Below are positions 1 through 7,600 of a DNA stretch of 28,168 bases, piece by piece (the first letter of the stretch is position 1; each line of letters opens with the position of its first letter). The DNA lies in assembly GCA_964420375.1 (NCBI GenBank), contig CAYQTK010000041.1, positions 1 to 28,168 on the forward strand. Reading direction: 5' to 3'. Below the pieces are notes generated by a model. It saw nothing but the letters and a program-made list of their open reading frames with translations, did not search any database and was not told the origin of the DNA. Both the position numbers and the translations under genes were made by a program. This DNA comes from CAYQTK01 sp964420375 (GTDB lineage Bacteria; RBG-13-61-14; DATKZS01).

Positions 1-241
1 AAACCGCGTGGGCTGCCCTCGCTGGACTCCCCGCACGCTTCAGGCTTTTCCACCAATGGCTTCCTTCTCTTTCCAATGCCGACTTCGCTCTTGCCCCTGT
101 CTTCCTCCTGATGATCTTGGATACTATCAGATCAGTGTTCCCCAAAAGCAGGCCGGCGCAACAGCCACCAAATATGTCGCACACCCATATAAGCAGGCGA
201 GCGGCGATGCAAAGATGACTCCCTTGAAGTCTTATCACGGA
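1..241. other. Window-edge stretch without a recognised gene
   Basis: No coding frame here looks real. The open + strand frame that crosses it runs antisense into the glycosidase gene. The segment around 165-187 carries a motif (CACCAAATATGTCGCACACC) that recurs with one change at about 15774-15796, so part of this stretch may be a relic of a repeated element. No terminator for the glycosidase gene was found. Confidence 0.4.
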
Positions 242-1555
242 CTACCTGCCAGCATACCAGTAAATGAGGATATCTTCCGCGGGTTTATTGTAGATATCAA
301 AGCCGTTGACATCCTGCTCGGGGTCCCAGTAATACATCCACCAGTGAACGCCTTTAAACCACGGCTCGTGATACAGCGATTTAAAGAGGGATTCATAACA
401 AAGCGCCTGCTCCTGTTCGTCAGGTGAGCCGTCGGTCCACCATGGAGTAATGTTGGTCCCGTTCCTCGATTGATACCCCACTTCAGTGAAAACTATGTCC
501 TTGCCCCAATAATCGGCCACTTTTTTAAGACCTTTCAACTTGTTCTTGGGATCGTCCCACGCAGCGATTAAATCCTGCAGAGTTGGCTCCGGACCGTTTG
601 TCAGTCGAAAGTAACCGCTCACCCCGATAAAATCCAGGTCGTCCCACCAACTGACATCATGGTAAGAGTCGTGGTTGGCGCTGTAGGTCAGATACCCCGA
701 GTACTTTGACCTCGCCAGCGCAATGGTGTTGCGCCAGTTGGACTCCCGGCATTCGGTCTTCTTGAGCTCGGTGCCGATCACAAAGCCCTCAACACTATTG
801 GCCACTGCCAGGTCAAGGTAATGGTCGATGAACTGATCGTAGCTCGCGAACCAGGCGTTCCAATCATCCTCATTCGAGAACTCGATAAAGCCGTTCCATT
901 CTCCGGTCATGACGTCAATATGAGGTTTGTAGAATACTTTCAACCCCAGTGAATGGGCGTACACGGTAACGTGGATGACGCCCGCGTCACTCGGCGACTT
1001 CTCCGGAGAAGGAACTATGGTGGTCGAGTCGAGCGTATCCTGGTACCAGGTGAACAGTACGGACAGGTATTCGCACCCGTTCTCTTTCATGCGCAATACG
1101 GTCTTCTCGGTGCGCTCTTGGCTGTAATCGTTGTTCCACCACGAGGTCAAGACAGCGCCCCTCTGGAAAGGCACGCCGTTGTCATCGGGGTTCACCCGGA
1201 TGGTGAAGTACTGCGAAGCACTGGTCTCGCCGTCCGTAGCCGTAACCGCTATCCAGTGGTTGCCCACCGTTGATGATCCGGGAGTCCAGGTTACAACACC
1301 GCTTGCCGGACCAACGGACATGCCCTCAGGGAAGTTTGCCAGGCCATATGTCAGGGTATCGCCGTCAACGTCCGCAGCATCTGCATCATAGGTGTACACC
1401 TCGCCGGCAACCGCAACCGTCAGGGGGGACGAGGTTATCTCCGGAGGACTGTTGGATGAGGCATGGTCTTCTCCATTGCCTCCGCCGCCGCGGTTACAAG
1501 CAAAGAGAGCAAACGCACAAACGCACGCCGACAAAACAAGGCAAAGCTTTTTCAT
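242..1555 (-). CDS. Lipoprotein with Ig-like domain and GH113-like glycosidase domain
   Basis: Predicted surface or periplasmic glycoside hydrolase of 437 aa. Residues 1-20 form a lipoprotein signal with lipobox LFAC (Cys20), followed by a Gly/Asn/Ser linker. Residues about 37-122 resemble a putative-Ig (He_PIG/cadherin-like) domain, with PPEITSSP at its start, the YTYDADAADVDGD stretch and GVVTWTP. From about 130 the protein resembles the GH113 beta-mannanase-like TIM barrel. Glu263 in GTELKK fits the acid/base on strand 4 and Glu358 in FTEVGY fits the nucleophile; the Trp-rich end (VHWWMYYWDP) would line the sugar cleft. The start is ATG with AAAGGA upstream. It stands alone on this strand, divergent from the GMC oxidoreductase genes. 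The fold assignment is fairly sure; mannan as substrate is inferred from the family only. Confidence 0.8.
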   Translation of the reverse strand: MKKLCLVLSACVCAFALFACNRGGGGNGEDHASSNSPPEITSSPLTVAVAGEVYTYDADAADVDGDTLTYGLANFPEGMSVGPASGVVTWTPGSSTVGNHWIAVTATDGETSASQYFTIRVNPDDNGVPFQRGAVLTSWWNNDYSQERTEKTVLRMKENGCEYLSVLFTWYQDTLDSTTIVPSPEKSPSDAGVIHVTVYAHSLGLKVFYKPHIDVMTGEWNGFIEFSNEDDWNAWFASYDQFIDHYLDLAVANSVEGFVIGTELKKTECRESNWRNTIALARSKYSGYLTYSANHDSYHDVSWWDDLDFIGVSGYFRLTNGPEPTLQDLIAAWDDPKNKLKGLKKVADYWGKDIVFTEVGYQSRNGTNITPWWTDGSPDEQEQALCYESLFKSLYHEPWFKGVHWWMYYWDPEQDVNGFDIYNKPAEDILIYWYAGR

Positions 1556-1843
1556 GTCCGCGTCCTTTTGATCTCATCGAACATCAACCGTGCGCAGGAA
1601 TCCCTCTAATGACCATCATGCGCCTTTCCCCGACCCCCGCAGGAACACGAAAATATTGCCATAAACCACTCAGCAAGTCAATCAGGCTGACATTATTAAA
1701 CAGGCTCCCTCGATTGAATCGAGTTTCATATTATGATAGCGTGATCTTAATCATGGAAGCGACCTAAGTCTGCGACGATTTCCCGAATTTAGAAAAAGCC
1801 GTTTCATCCTGCTTTTACATGTCTATTCTTCGGAGGTGAAAAT
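1556..1843. other. Divergent intergenic region
   Basis: This 288-bp gap separates the divergent GH113-like gene and the GMC oxidoreductase pair. It holds a 15-bp perfect palindrome at 1709-1723, listed separately, and a good Shine-Dalgarno sequence (GGAGGTG) just before the ATG at 1844. No RNA gene or small coding frame was recognised. Confidence 0.4.
1709..1723. promoter_or_regulatory. Perfect palindrome, possible operator
   Basis: CTCGATT-G-AATCGAG is a perfect 7-1-7 inverted repeat about 120 bp before the first oxidoreductase gene. A possible -10 box TATGAT follows at 1732-1737, but no convincing -35 box lies at the right distance. A repressor or activator site is possible; no cognate regulator is visible next to it. 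Confidence 0.3.
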
Positions 1844-2275
1844 ATGGAAAACCGGAAAGGTCAGGTAAAGCTGTCCGGTCCCAGCAGAAGGGTAATGGAA
1901 AGCTTGGCTTCAACCATTATCCCTTCGGAAGGACCGGAAAGACCTGGCGCGGATGAGGTCGGCCTGGTGGACCTTCTTCTCGAGTGGCTCAGTGCTTTTC
2001 CCGGAGGCAAGCCGGGGTTTGTGCTCTATTGCTGGCTGTGGGAGTTCTCGCCCGTCCTGTCTTTCAAGATGTCGAGGTTCTCCAGGCTTCCCCTGGAAAA
2101 GCGAATCCAAATACTGGAAAAACGGGAGAGCTCGCGTTTTTATACAGTACGCATGGCTTTTATGCTCCTCAAGGGGTTGTTCATGGCCGGCTTTTATAAC
2201 CAGCCCCCCATCTGGGAGCATATAGGATACGTGGAAGGCTGTCTTTCCGATCCTCCAAACCCAATTGAAGATTGA
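1844..2275 (+). CDS. Gluconate 2-dehydrogenase subunit 3-like small subunit
   Basis: Protein of 143 aa that resembles the small (subunit 3) partner of membrane-associated GMC dehydrogenases, a family needed for activity or export of the flavoprotein. Visible features are an N-terminal helix (RRVMESLASTIIPSEG) typical of the family, an aromatic hydrophobic centre, and a C-terminal YNQPPIWEHIGY stretch. No signal peptide is evident. It has a strong Shine-Dalgarno sequence (GGAGGTG). Its last 11 bases overlap the longest start of the GMC gene downstream, which points to translational coupling and a two-subunit enzyme. Family assignment is by pattern and context; the sequence is short and divergent. 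Confidence 0.6.
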   Translation: MENRKGQVKLSGPSRRVMESLASTIIPSEGPERPGADEVGLVDLLLEWLSAFPGGKPGFVLYCWLWEFSPVLSFKMSRFSRLPLEKRIQILEKRESSRFYTVRMAFMLLKGLFMAGFYNQPPIWEHIGYVEGCLSDPPNPIED

Positions 2276-3815
2276 ACCTATCCATGACAAGGACAAAAGC
2301 ATGATTCACGAAGGAAAAGATTTTCAAAAAAACGTGGAGCTCTCCGCTGACGTAGTAGTGGTGGGCTCCGGCGCAGGCGGTGCTGTAATGGCCAAGGAGC
2401 TCCAGGAGAAAGGCCACTCCGTCATTCTCATCGAGGAAGGCGGACATTACCGGACCAGCGACTTCTCGCGGGACCCCATGGAAGCCTTCCTCAAGCTCTA
2501 CCGCGACAAGGGAATGACCTCGGCCCTGGGAAGGCCCGCGGTGCCCTTCCCCATCGGCAGGTGCCTGGGAGGAACTACCACGGTCAACTCCGGCACGTGC
2601 TTTAGAACGCCCGAGAGCATTCTCCACAAGTGGGAGCTGGAGTGGGACCTTCCCGACATCTCCATGGAAACCATGTCCCCCTACTTCGACAGGATCGAAG
2701 AGTTCTACTCGGTGCGCGAAGTCCACTCCGGCAACATGGGCAAAAACGGCGAGATATTCCTGCGAGGCGCGCGCGAGCTGAACTACTCCGCGGGACCTCT
2801 CAAGCGAAACATGGACGAGAACTGCGTGGGATGCGGAGTCTGTACCCTGGGATGCCCCACCGGAGGAAAAAAGCCCACACTTTTGAACTATATTCCCTCG
2901 GCGTCCGACATGGGCTGCGAGGTCTACTGCGACTTCCGGGTGGAGGACATCCTCACCAGGGGGGGAGCGGCAGCCGGAGTCAAGGGGTCCATACTGGACA
3001 GAAAGTCGGGAAAGCGCAAGCACGGCTTTACCGTGAAGTCGGGGCTCACCGTGCTCTCAGCAGGGGCCATCCACACTCCCATGCTTTTACAGCGCAACCG
3101 CCTGGCCAACTCCAGCGGCCAAGTGGGCAAAAACCTCCGCCTTCATCCCGGCATCCGCGTGTACGCTCTCATGGACGAGAGGGTGGAGGGATGGAAAGGG
3201 GTGCCCCAAGGAGTGTACGTAGACCACTTCTGGAAAGAAGGCATCATGCTCGAGGGCATTTTTGTAGGCCCGCTCCTGTCTGCGCCGGCAATGCCCTACT
3301 TCGGCAAGAAGAACAAGGACCTCATGTTTAACTACCCTCACGTGGCTGCATTCGGCGCTATGATCCACGACGAAACCAGGGGAAAAGTAAGACCCGCCCC
3401 CCTCAGGAAGCCGTTTATCACCTATCACCTTATCAAAGAAGACGTGCGCAAAGCGGTCCGCTCCATCGGCTACACAGCCGAAATCTTCTTTGCAGCGGGC
3501 GCCAAACGGGTGTATCCCACCATTCCCTGGCTGCCGGAGATCAAGGAAAAAAAGCAGATAGGCGATATCCTGACCGGATCGGTCAGATCAACCGACCTGG
3601 AGATGATGGCCTTCCATCCCATGGGCACCTGCCGGATGGGGACCAGCCCGGAAAAATCAGTGGTAAACCCTTACGGCGAGACATTTGACGTCACCAACCT
3701 CTTTGTGGCCGACGCAAGCCTGTTCCCCTCATGTCTCGGAGTGAACCCCATGGAGTCCATCATGGCTTTCGCCAACCGGAACGCGGACTACATCCACCAG
3801 GAAAAGCTCTCCTGA
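2265..3815 (+). CDS. GMC family oxidoreductase (FAD-dependent alcohol dehydrogenase-like)
   Basis: FAD-dependent glucose-methanol-choline oxidoreductase of 516 aa. The Rossmann FAD motif GSGAGG is at residues 34-39, the second flavin-contact region GRCLGGTTTVNSG at about 98-110, and the C-terminal active-site block HPMGTCRMG begins at His451, with the second catalytic position Asn494 in VNPMES. Cys187, 190, 193 and 197 form a ferredoxin-like CVGCGVCTLGCPTGGK cluster, as seen in long-chain alcohol oxidase-type GMC proteins; it could hold an Fe-S centre or be structural. The start could also be the ATG at 2301 (MIHEGKDF), because the first 12 residues are not conserved-looking. It is coupled to the small subunit upstream. 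The substrate (alcohol, sterol or sugar) cannot be told from sequence. A GC-rich imperfect hairpin follows the stop at about 3821-3856 without a T tract. Confidence 0.88.
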   Translation: MKIEPIHDKDKSMIHEGKDFQKNVELSADVVVVGSGAGGAVMAKELQEKGHSVILIEEGGHYRTSDFSRDPMEAFLKLYRDKGMTSALGRPAVPFPIGRCLGGTTTVNSGTCFRTPESILHKWELEWDLPDISMETMSPYFDRIEEFYSVREVHSGNMGKNGEIFLRGARELNYSAGPLKRNMDENCVGCGVCTLGCPTGGKKPTLLNYIPSASDMGCEVYCDFRVEDILTRGGAAAGVKGSILDRKSGKRKHGFTVKSGLTVLSAGAIHTPMLLQRNRLANSSGQVGKNLRLHPGIRVYALMDERVEGWKGVPQGVYVDHFWKEGIMLEGIFVGPLLSAPAMPYFGKKNKDLMFNYPHVAAFGAMIHDETRGKVRPAPLRKPFITYHLIKEDVRKAVRSIGYTAEIFFAAGAKRVYPTIPWLPEIKEKKQIGDILTGSVRSTDLEMMAFHPMGTCRMGTSPEKSVVNPYGETFDVTNLFVADASLFPSCLGVNPMESIMAFANRNADYIHQEKLS

Positions 3816-3957
3816 ATCGAGCAAGGAAGGCCTCGCGTAGGACGTCCTTGCCTTGCCCGGTTCCTACACGCCTGCCCTAAGAGGACTTTCACCTCCCAAG
3901 CTGCCCCTTGGTCATCAGGAATTTAAATCAGCGCCGGTTATGGCACGCAATAAAAAA

Positions 3958-3986
3958 CGCCCGGAGCTATAAAGTTATGCCGGGCG
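3958..3986 (-). terminator. Second of two tandem terminators after the small peptide gene
   Basis: On the - strand the arms CGCCCGG and CCGGGCG enclose a 15-nt AT-rich loop, and the RNA then runs into TTTTTTATT (forward A-run 3949-3957). On the + strand the same hairpin is followed by CAAAAAATT, so it works in the - direction only. Confidence 0.8.
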
Positions 3987-4030
3987 CAAAAAATTAAAGC
4001 GGGGACAGCCATGTAAGCCATCCCCGCTTT
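3987..4030 (-). terminator. Rho-independent terminator after the 43-aa peptide gene
   Basis: A perfect 10-bp stem (AAAGCGGGGA with TCCCCGCTTT, at 3996-4005 and 4021-4030) with a 15-nt loop is followed on the - strand by a T-rich tail. It starts 16 nt after the stop codon of the 43-aa peptide gene and is followed at once by a second terminator, so the transcript ends tightly here. Confidence 0.85.
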
Positions 4031-4046
4031 ATTGATTATTTGGTTA

Positions 4047-4178
4047 TCAGCCGACTGCCGGCGCGCTGGTTCCGCCGGTACCGGGAACGGTTGTTCCCGT
4101 GCTGCTTGCAAAGGTAATGTTAACCAGCGGCTCGTTTTTCTTAAGCTCGGGTTTGGTGTATTTCTTTTTCTCTTTCAT
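4047..4178 (-). CDS. 43-aa peptide, candidate RiPP precursor
   Basis: Short gene found by reading the - strand: ATG at 4178, TGA at 4047-4049, with a strong Shine-Dalgarno sequence (AAAGGAG) about 10 nt upstream. The product has a Lys-rich, charged N-terminal half with the pattern YTKPELKKNEPLVNITF (residues 7-23), then a tail made almost only of Ser, Thr, Gly, Ala, Pro and Val ending in SAPAVG. Tyr7, Pro10 and Leu12 match the YxxPxL signature of leader peptides bound by PqqD/B1-type recognition domains, known best from lasso peptides. A PqqD-like protein is encoded upstream on the same strand. The tail would be the core; it has no Cys and no charged residue. No modifying enzyme is seen nearby, so the RiPP call is inference. 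Alternatives are a small structural or secreted peptide. Confidence 0.7.
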   Translation of the reverse strand: MKEKKKYTKPELKKNEPLVNITFASSTGTTVPGTGGTSAPAVG

Positions 4179-4230
4179 TTATCTAAGCTCCTTTCGGGTA
4201 TTTGCTTACACAATATCAGGTTGCGGTTTG

Positions 4231-4259
4231 CCGACGGGAGGGTGTTTCCCTCCCGCCGG
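4231..4259 (-). promoter_or_regulatory. Strong hairpin between lipoprotein and peptide genes
   Basis: A 12-bp stem with a 5-nt loop lies in the 87-nt gap between the lipoprotein stop and the small peptide gene. In the - strand RNA every position pairs (one G-U wobble); in a + strand RNA that position would be an A-C mismatch, so selection appears to act on the - strand transcript. There is no T tract, so it is not a normal terminator. It could stabilise a processed peptide mRNA or partly attenuate readthrough. Confidence 0.6.
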
Positions 4260-4265
4260 ACCAGG

Positions 4266-6071
4266 TTATTCAATTATCACGTGCACGTTCCAGGACTGGT
4301 ACATGCCCCAATCGGCAACTGCGAAGCCCGTATGCGTAATATTCTCGTTAGACTGTTCCCTGGAATGTCCAACAATATACTCAGCCTCGGGCTTGTCTTC
4401 TATGCAGCCCTGCGTGCCACCGTCCATGGGCCAGCAGTAATCCATCCAATCATCGCCGACCAAGTAACCGTCCTCGATGTCCTCGTTGGTCCAGCTCAAC
4501 TCGTGCTGGGAGTCGGCGGTGTACATGTTGGAGCGCATCCAGGTCACATCGCCCGGCTCGCCTTTGACCTTGAACATATGCATAGCGATAGGCATGTCCG
4601 GCTGATCGTCTACGCCCTCCTGGTATACAGCAGAGGCGGAGTCCACAATGGAATCAGGGTAGGTAGTAGTCCACGGAGTCATGTTGACGTAGGCCACGCC
4701 GTAATGACCGACATTAGCGGGCACGTTACCGCCGTAATAGTCCACCACATGATTGCCGTAGACGGTCGAGTAACTGTCCCCAGCATCGAACCAGGTGAAG
4801 CCGGTGGTATGGGCGGTCAGGTAGGTTTTGATGTATCCTGCGGTGTCATTATACGTGGTGTTGGCCCCGCCGGGATTAACGAATCCTGTGTAGGTTTCAA
4901 TGCCACTCGAACCTGTCACTTTGCCGATCCCCAGCGCGCCCTCCACGATATTGGTGCCGGCGCCCCTGCCGGCCCTGGTCTTGCCGCTTGCGGTGACCCT
5001 CTCAACCACAGAGGGGTCATAAGTAGAAGTGACGGCGAACTTACGATAATACTCGTAGTTGGTGAAGTCCGACTTGTCGCCCATGTGGCGTGACTCTATC
5101 CGGTCGGGATACTCGACAGCGATGTTCAGGGCAAAGTACTCCCGGGCATTACTGTTGCCGTTGGGGCCGGTTACAGTTTCGGAGAAGGCAATGCCGCTAT
5201 CGGCGCTGTTGTTCGCGCCATCGGCGTTCCAGCCGGCGATGACATTGGATCTCTTGTAGGAGCCTATGTAATACCAATCCTTGTAGGTAGCGGTCATGCC
5301 GTCTGATAAGTCAGTTATCATATGGTACACGGTGGTCCGGTCCTGGAAGTCGTAACGGGAGTCGTTGTGGGGATTTTCAGGCCACCACTCGGTATCTATC
5401 TGTACCATGAAGGGGTAGTTGCCGCCGGAATGGTTGCCGAAGTCCCACTCATTAGTTATGTTTCCGCCATCCGGAGCAAGCATCTGGTAGGGCTTGGCGT
5501 CGCCCATGGGCATTCCCCGGACCTTACAACCTTCATCGTTGTAGGGAGTATCATAGCCCACCCAATATACACCGTCTTCCACCACGCAGAAGCCGCCGCC
5601 CTCTACAAGGGCGGTATAGCCGGTGTTCGGGTCCCCGTCCGGGGGATTGGAATGCATGTTGGCGCCTGCTTCGTCATAGTCGGCGTTGTCGAACACGGCT
5701 ATGCCGTCGCCGCTGTCGGTGGTGTAGATCCGGGTATTGGCCATGTAATGGCTGTCCGCAAGGTTGGTCACCTTGATCCAGCAGGTGGGCTCGGCCTCTG
5801 CCGTGCAACTGCTTCCGGCGATAGCTATCGTGTGGCCGTCAAATACGCCCTGACCGGCGTTCCCGCCGTCTCCGAAAACAATCTGGCCGTCAGTGCCGCT
5901 TTCCGCATCACCTGGCACGAACTCCGCGGGAATGCCTATACTTGACGCGCTCTCCCCGCTCATAGCTCCCTCTTCAGAAGAGGAGTCAGGAGCACATCCG
6001 GCAAACCACAGGCTGCATGCAACCAGCATGAAGCCCGTCCATTTGCCAATCTCTTTGAACCTTTTCATCAT
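4266..6071 (-). CDS. Large secreted lipoprotein of unknown function
   Basis: Lipoprotein of 601 aa that I do not recognise. Residues 1-26 form a signal with lipobox FAGC (Cys26), followed by an acidic Ser-rich linker. The rest is a soluble domain rich in Gly, Asp, Asn, Thr, Tyr and Trp, with many WxxG-like and beta-strand-like stretches and scattered Cys pairs that suggest an extracytoplasmic beta fold. No transmembrane segment after the signal and no catalytic motif is evident. ATG at 6071 has AGGAG 6 nt upstream; a TTG one codon earlier is less likely. It lies between a PqqD-like gene (177 nt upstream) and the candidate 43-aa precursor (87 nt downstream), all on the - strand. The context suggests a partner in a peptide display, maturation or export cassette, but this is inference only. 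Confidence 0.8.
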   Translation of the reverse strand: MMKRFKEIGKWTGFMLVACSLWFAGCAPDSSSEEGAMSGESASSIGIPAEFVPGDAESGTDGQIVFGDGGNAGQGVFDGHTIAIAGSSCTAEAEPTCWIKVTNLADSHYMANTRIYTTDSGDGIAVFDNADYDEAGANMHSNPPDGDPNTGYTALVEGGGFCVVEDGVYWVGYDTPYNDEGCKVRGMPMGDAKPYQMLAPDGGNITNEWDFGNHSGGNYPFMVQIDTEWWPENPHNDSRYDFQDRTTVYHMITDLSDGMTATYKDWYYIGSYKRSNVIAGWNADGANNSADSGIAFSETVTGPNGNSNAREYFALNIAVEYPDRIESRHMGDKSDFTNYEYYRKFAVTSTYDPSVVERVTASGKTRAGRGAGTNIVEGALGIGKVTGSSGIETYTGFVNPGGANTTYNDTAGYIKTYLTAHTTGFTWFDAGDSYSTVYGNHVVDYYGGNVPANVGHYGVAYVNMTPWTTTYPDSIVDSASAVYQEGVDDQPDMPIAMHMFKVKGEPGDVTWMRSNMYTADSQHELSWTNEDIEDGYLVGDDWMDYCWPMDGGTQGCIEDKPEAEYIVGHSREQSNENITHTGFAVADWGMYQSWNVHVIIE

Positions 6072-6247
6072 CAAGTTCTCCTTTCTTTAACCTTCTTTAA
6101 CCTTTTCTCGATTTTTCCTGCATTTATCAAATTCTCGATCCTACGATTCAAAAATCAGTCTATCACCTCCTCGATAATTCGTTTTAACCTTTTTCGACTC
6201 TTTAAAGTTCAGTCCTTGAGGCAAACCTTCCTAATCTTAAATCTCTC

Positions 6248-6559
6248 TCAAATCAATCCCTGCTCGCTTAAATCACGCACGAAATCTTCCACGTCCTTCT
6301 TGGCCTTGCCTTCGTCAACGTCATAAGCATCGCAGAGCTCTTTTATCATCTCCTCTTCAGTGGTCCCATCGTCTTTTTCCATCAGCTTCCATAGAAAGCT
6401 GCCCGTATCGTTAAGACTATAATAATATTTCGATTCCAAGTGCAAAAGAACGGCACTGCCGTCGTCAAGGTCAGTGAAAACTACATCTTCTCTGCCTTTG
6501 TACCTCTTATCGTTATCAGACAATTCTTGTTCTCTATTATTTCCCTGCAAAATTCGCAC
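6248..6559 (-). CDS. PqqD-like peptide-binding (RRE) protein
   Basis: Protein of 103 aa that resembles the PqqD family, small winged-helix proteins that bind RiPP leader peptides and present them to modifying enzymes. The fit comes from the VVFTDLDDGSAVLLHLESK beta hairpin, then YYYSLNDTGSFLWKLM (the conserved y.lN.tg..iw.l region), and a helical end that reads E-E-M-I-K-E-L-C-D-A-Y-D-V-D with a DVEDFVRDL helix. The start is probably GTG at 6559; an in-frame TTG at 6550 is possible. A strong promoter lies about 155 nt upstream. It is AT-richer than most genes here, as is the flanking DNA, which could reflect transfer. It is the first gene of a - strand unit that ends with the 43-aa YxxPxL peptide, a likely binding partner. 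Confidence 0.75.
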   Translation of the reverse strand: MRILQGNNREQELSDNDKRYKGREDVVFTDLDDGSAVLLHLESKYYYSLNDTGSFLWKLMEKDDGTTEEEMIKELCDAYDVDEGKAKKDVEDFVRDLSEQGLI

Positions 6560-6859
6560 CTTTTCTACTTATTAAATTTTTTAAACACTAATATCAGGAA
6601 CTTAGAAAAATGTACCGGCATCTGCTGCTGTTCCGCTTCGCTTTTTTATGAAACTTTTATTTGAATTCAAACCCTTAACCGTAAACTTTTTACAAACCCA
6701 CTTCGGGCCTGATACCTTTCTTATTTACCACAACAACAGGTGTTTGTCAACAAAAAATTATAAAAATTTCATTATTTCCGGAGTGCATAAAAAAGCGCCC
6801 CCTATCAAACTCTAATCGCGCGAAAATCTTTAGTTTATAGGCCCTTTTTAAAAAAACCT
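6560..6859. other. AT-rich leader region of the PqqD cassette
   Basis: This 300-bp stretch is much richer in A and T than the rest of the window. It contains the promoter listed separately and a transcribed leader of roughly 155 nt before the pqqD-like gene. No open frame with a plausible ribosome site was found in it on the - strand. A clear terminator for the DUF523 gene was not found. Confidence 0.5.
6722..6750 (-). promoter_or_regulatory. Sigma70-type promoter for the PqqD cassette
   Basis: On the - strand a perfect -35 box TTGACA (6745-6750) and a -10 box TAAATA (6722-6727) are separated by 17 nt. The start would fall near 6715, leaving a leader of about 155 nt before the GTG at 6559. 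Confidence 0.75.
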
Positions 6860-7318
6860 CTAAGAAATCTCTTTTTCCGAACAGACCGCTACCGCGTCCA
6901 AAAGCAAAAGCGAGGTAAAACATCCCACTCCTTCAACTATTTTCCCCCGGTTGTAAACCTCGTACACCCCGCAGGAAGGGCTTCGATCCTTGAGTACCGC
7001 GTGTGAAGCCCCCACCAGCCGGGCGATCTTCATAGCCTCTGCAGCGCCCCGCAAAAAAGGACGCGTCACGTCCTTGCCGTCTCTCATAAAAAGGCGGTTC
7101 TTTCCGCTTCGCAAGGTGGAGCCGTCCCCCCTGTCAAACTCAGCGGGAAGACGGGGCACGGGCAGACCCGACAATGATTCCGGACACACGGGCACAAACC
7201 GCTTTTCACGCAAGTACTCCACCACCCGGTCGTACTTCTTCGAGGTCCCGTTGTAACGGCAAGCAATGCCCAGAAGGCATGCGCTCACCAGGATAATCTG
7301 CTCGTCCTTTTCCTTCAT
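6860..7318 (-). CDS. DUF523 family protein
   Basis: Conserved protein of 152 aa in the DUF523 (YbbK-like) family, whose biochemical role is not settled. The hallmark start ILVSACLLGIACRYNG with two Cys, the PVCPESLSGLPVPRLPAE block, and the KDRSPSCGVYEVYNRG block near residue 125 are all present, so the Cys positions expected for this family are intact. I place the start at the ATG at 7318 (MKEKDEQIILVSACLLG) because AAGGGGGA sits about 9 nt upstream and the family begins there; the open frame runs 33 codons further upstream. It is on the same strand as the GH3 gene, but a repeat pair lies between them. Confidence 0.9.
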   Translation of the reverse strand: MKEKDEQIILVSACLLGIACRYNGTSKKYDRVVEYLREKRFVPVCPESLSGLPVPRLPAEFDRGDGSTLRSGKNRLFMRDGKDVTRPFLRGAAEAMKIARLVGASHAVLKDRSPSCGVYEVYNRGKIVEGVGCFTSLLLLDAVAVCSEKEIS

Positions 7319-7494
7319 GATGAGAATCCCCCTTCTTAGCGCAAGTGAACCAAGCAGGTTACAGCTCTCAAAAATCCGGGTCATTATAACCTTTTCCCGA
7401 ACTTTTGACAACAGCAAAGAATGCTGTTATCTTTTTTTCGAGCTGTGGAGGGATGATATCCTTTTGGCGGATCACATTAAAATTTATAAGCTGC

Positions 7495-7516
7495 GTGCGA
7501 GCGACTTTGGTCGCGA
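7495..7516 (+). repeat. REP-like hairpin repeat, copy A
   Basis: GTGCGAGC head followed by the hairpin GCGACTTTGGTCGC and a final GA. It is the forward member of a convergent pair with copy B, 21 nt away. Confidence 0.75.
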
Positions 7517-7537
7517 CTCCCGTCGCTAGCACAAGAA

Positions 7538-7559
7538 TCGCGGTATCAGTCGCTCGCAC
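7538..7559 (-). repeat. REP-like hairpin repeat, copy B
   Basis: Inverted copy, reading TCGCGGTATCAGTCGCTCGCAC on the + strand in two blocks (TCGCGGTATCAGT then CGCTCGCAC). With copy A it makes a paired, BIME-like arrangement between the DUF523 and GH3 genes. The stem is partly degenerate. Confidence 0.65.
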
Positions 7560-7600
7560 GAAAAATATTTAGTGCCTGTTTCGAAACTCCGTTTTAGGTC

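Noticed and set aside
4032..5093. Long + strand open frame (353 codons) opposite the large lipoprotein
   Set aside because: It is antisense to a gene with a lipobox, ribosome site and normal composition, and it runs through the terminators and the 43-aa gene. The predicted protein has no family resemblance.
7495..7559. Repeat clusters as a CRISPR array
   Set aside because: Copies are in both orientations, unevenly spaced and scattered over 20 kb, with hairpin covariation; there are no regular spacers and no cas genes.
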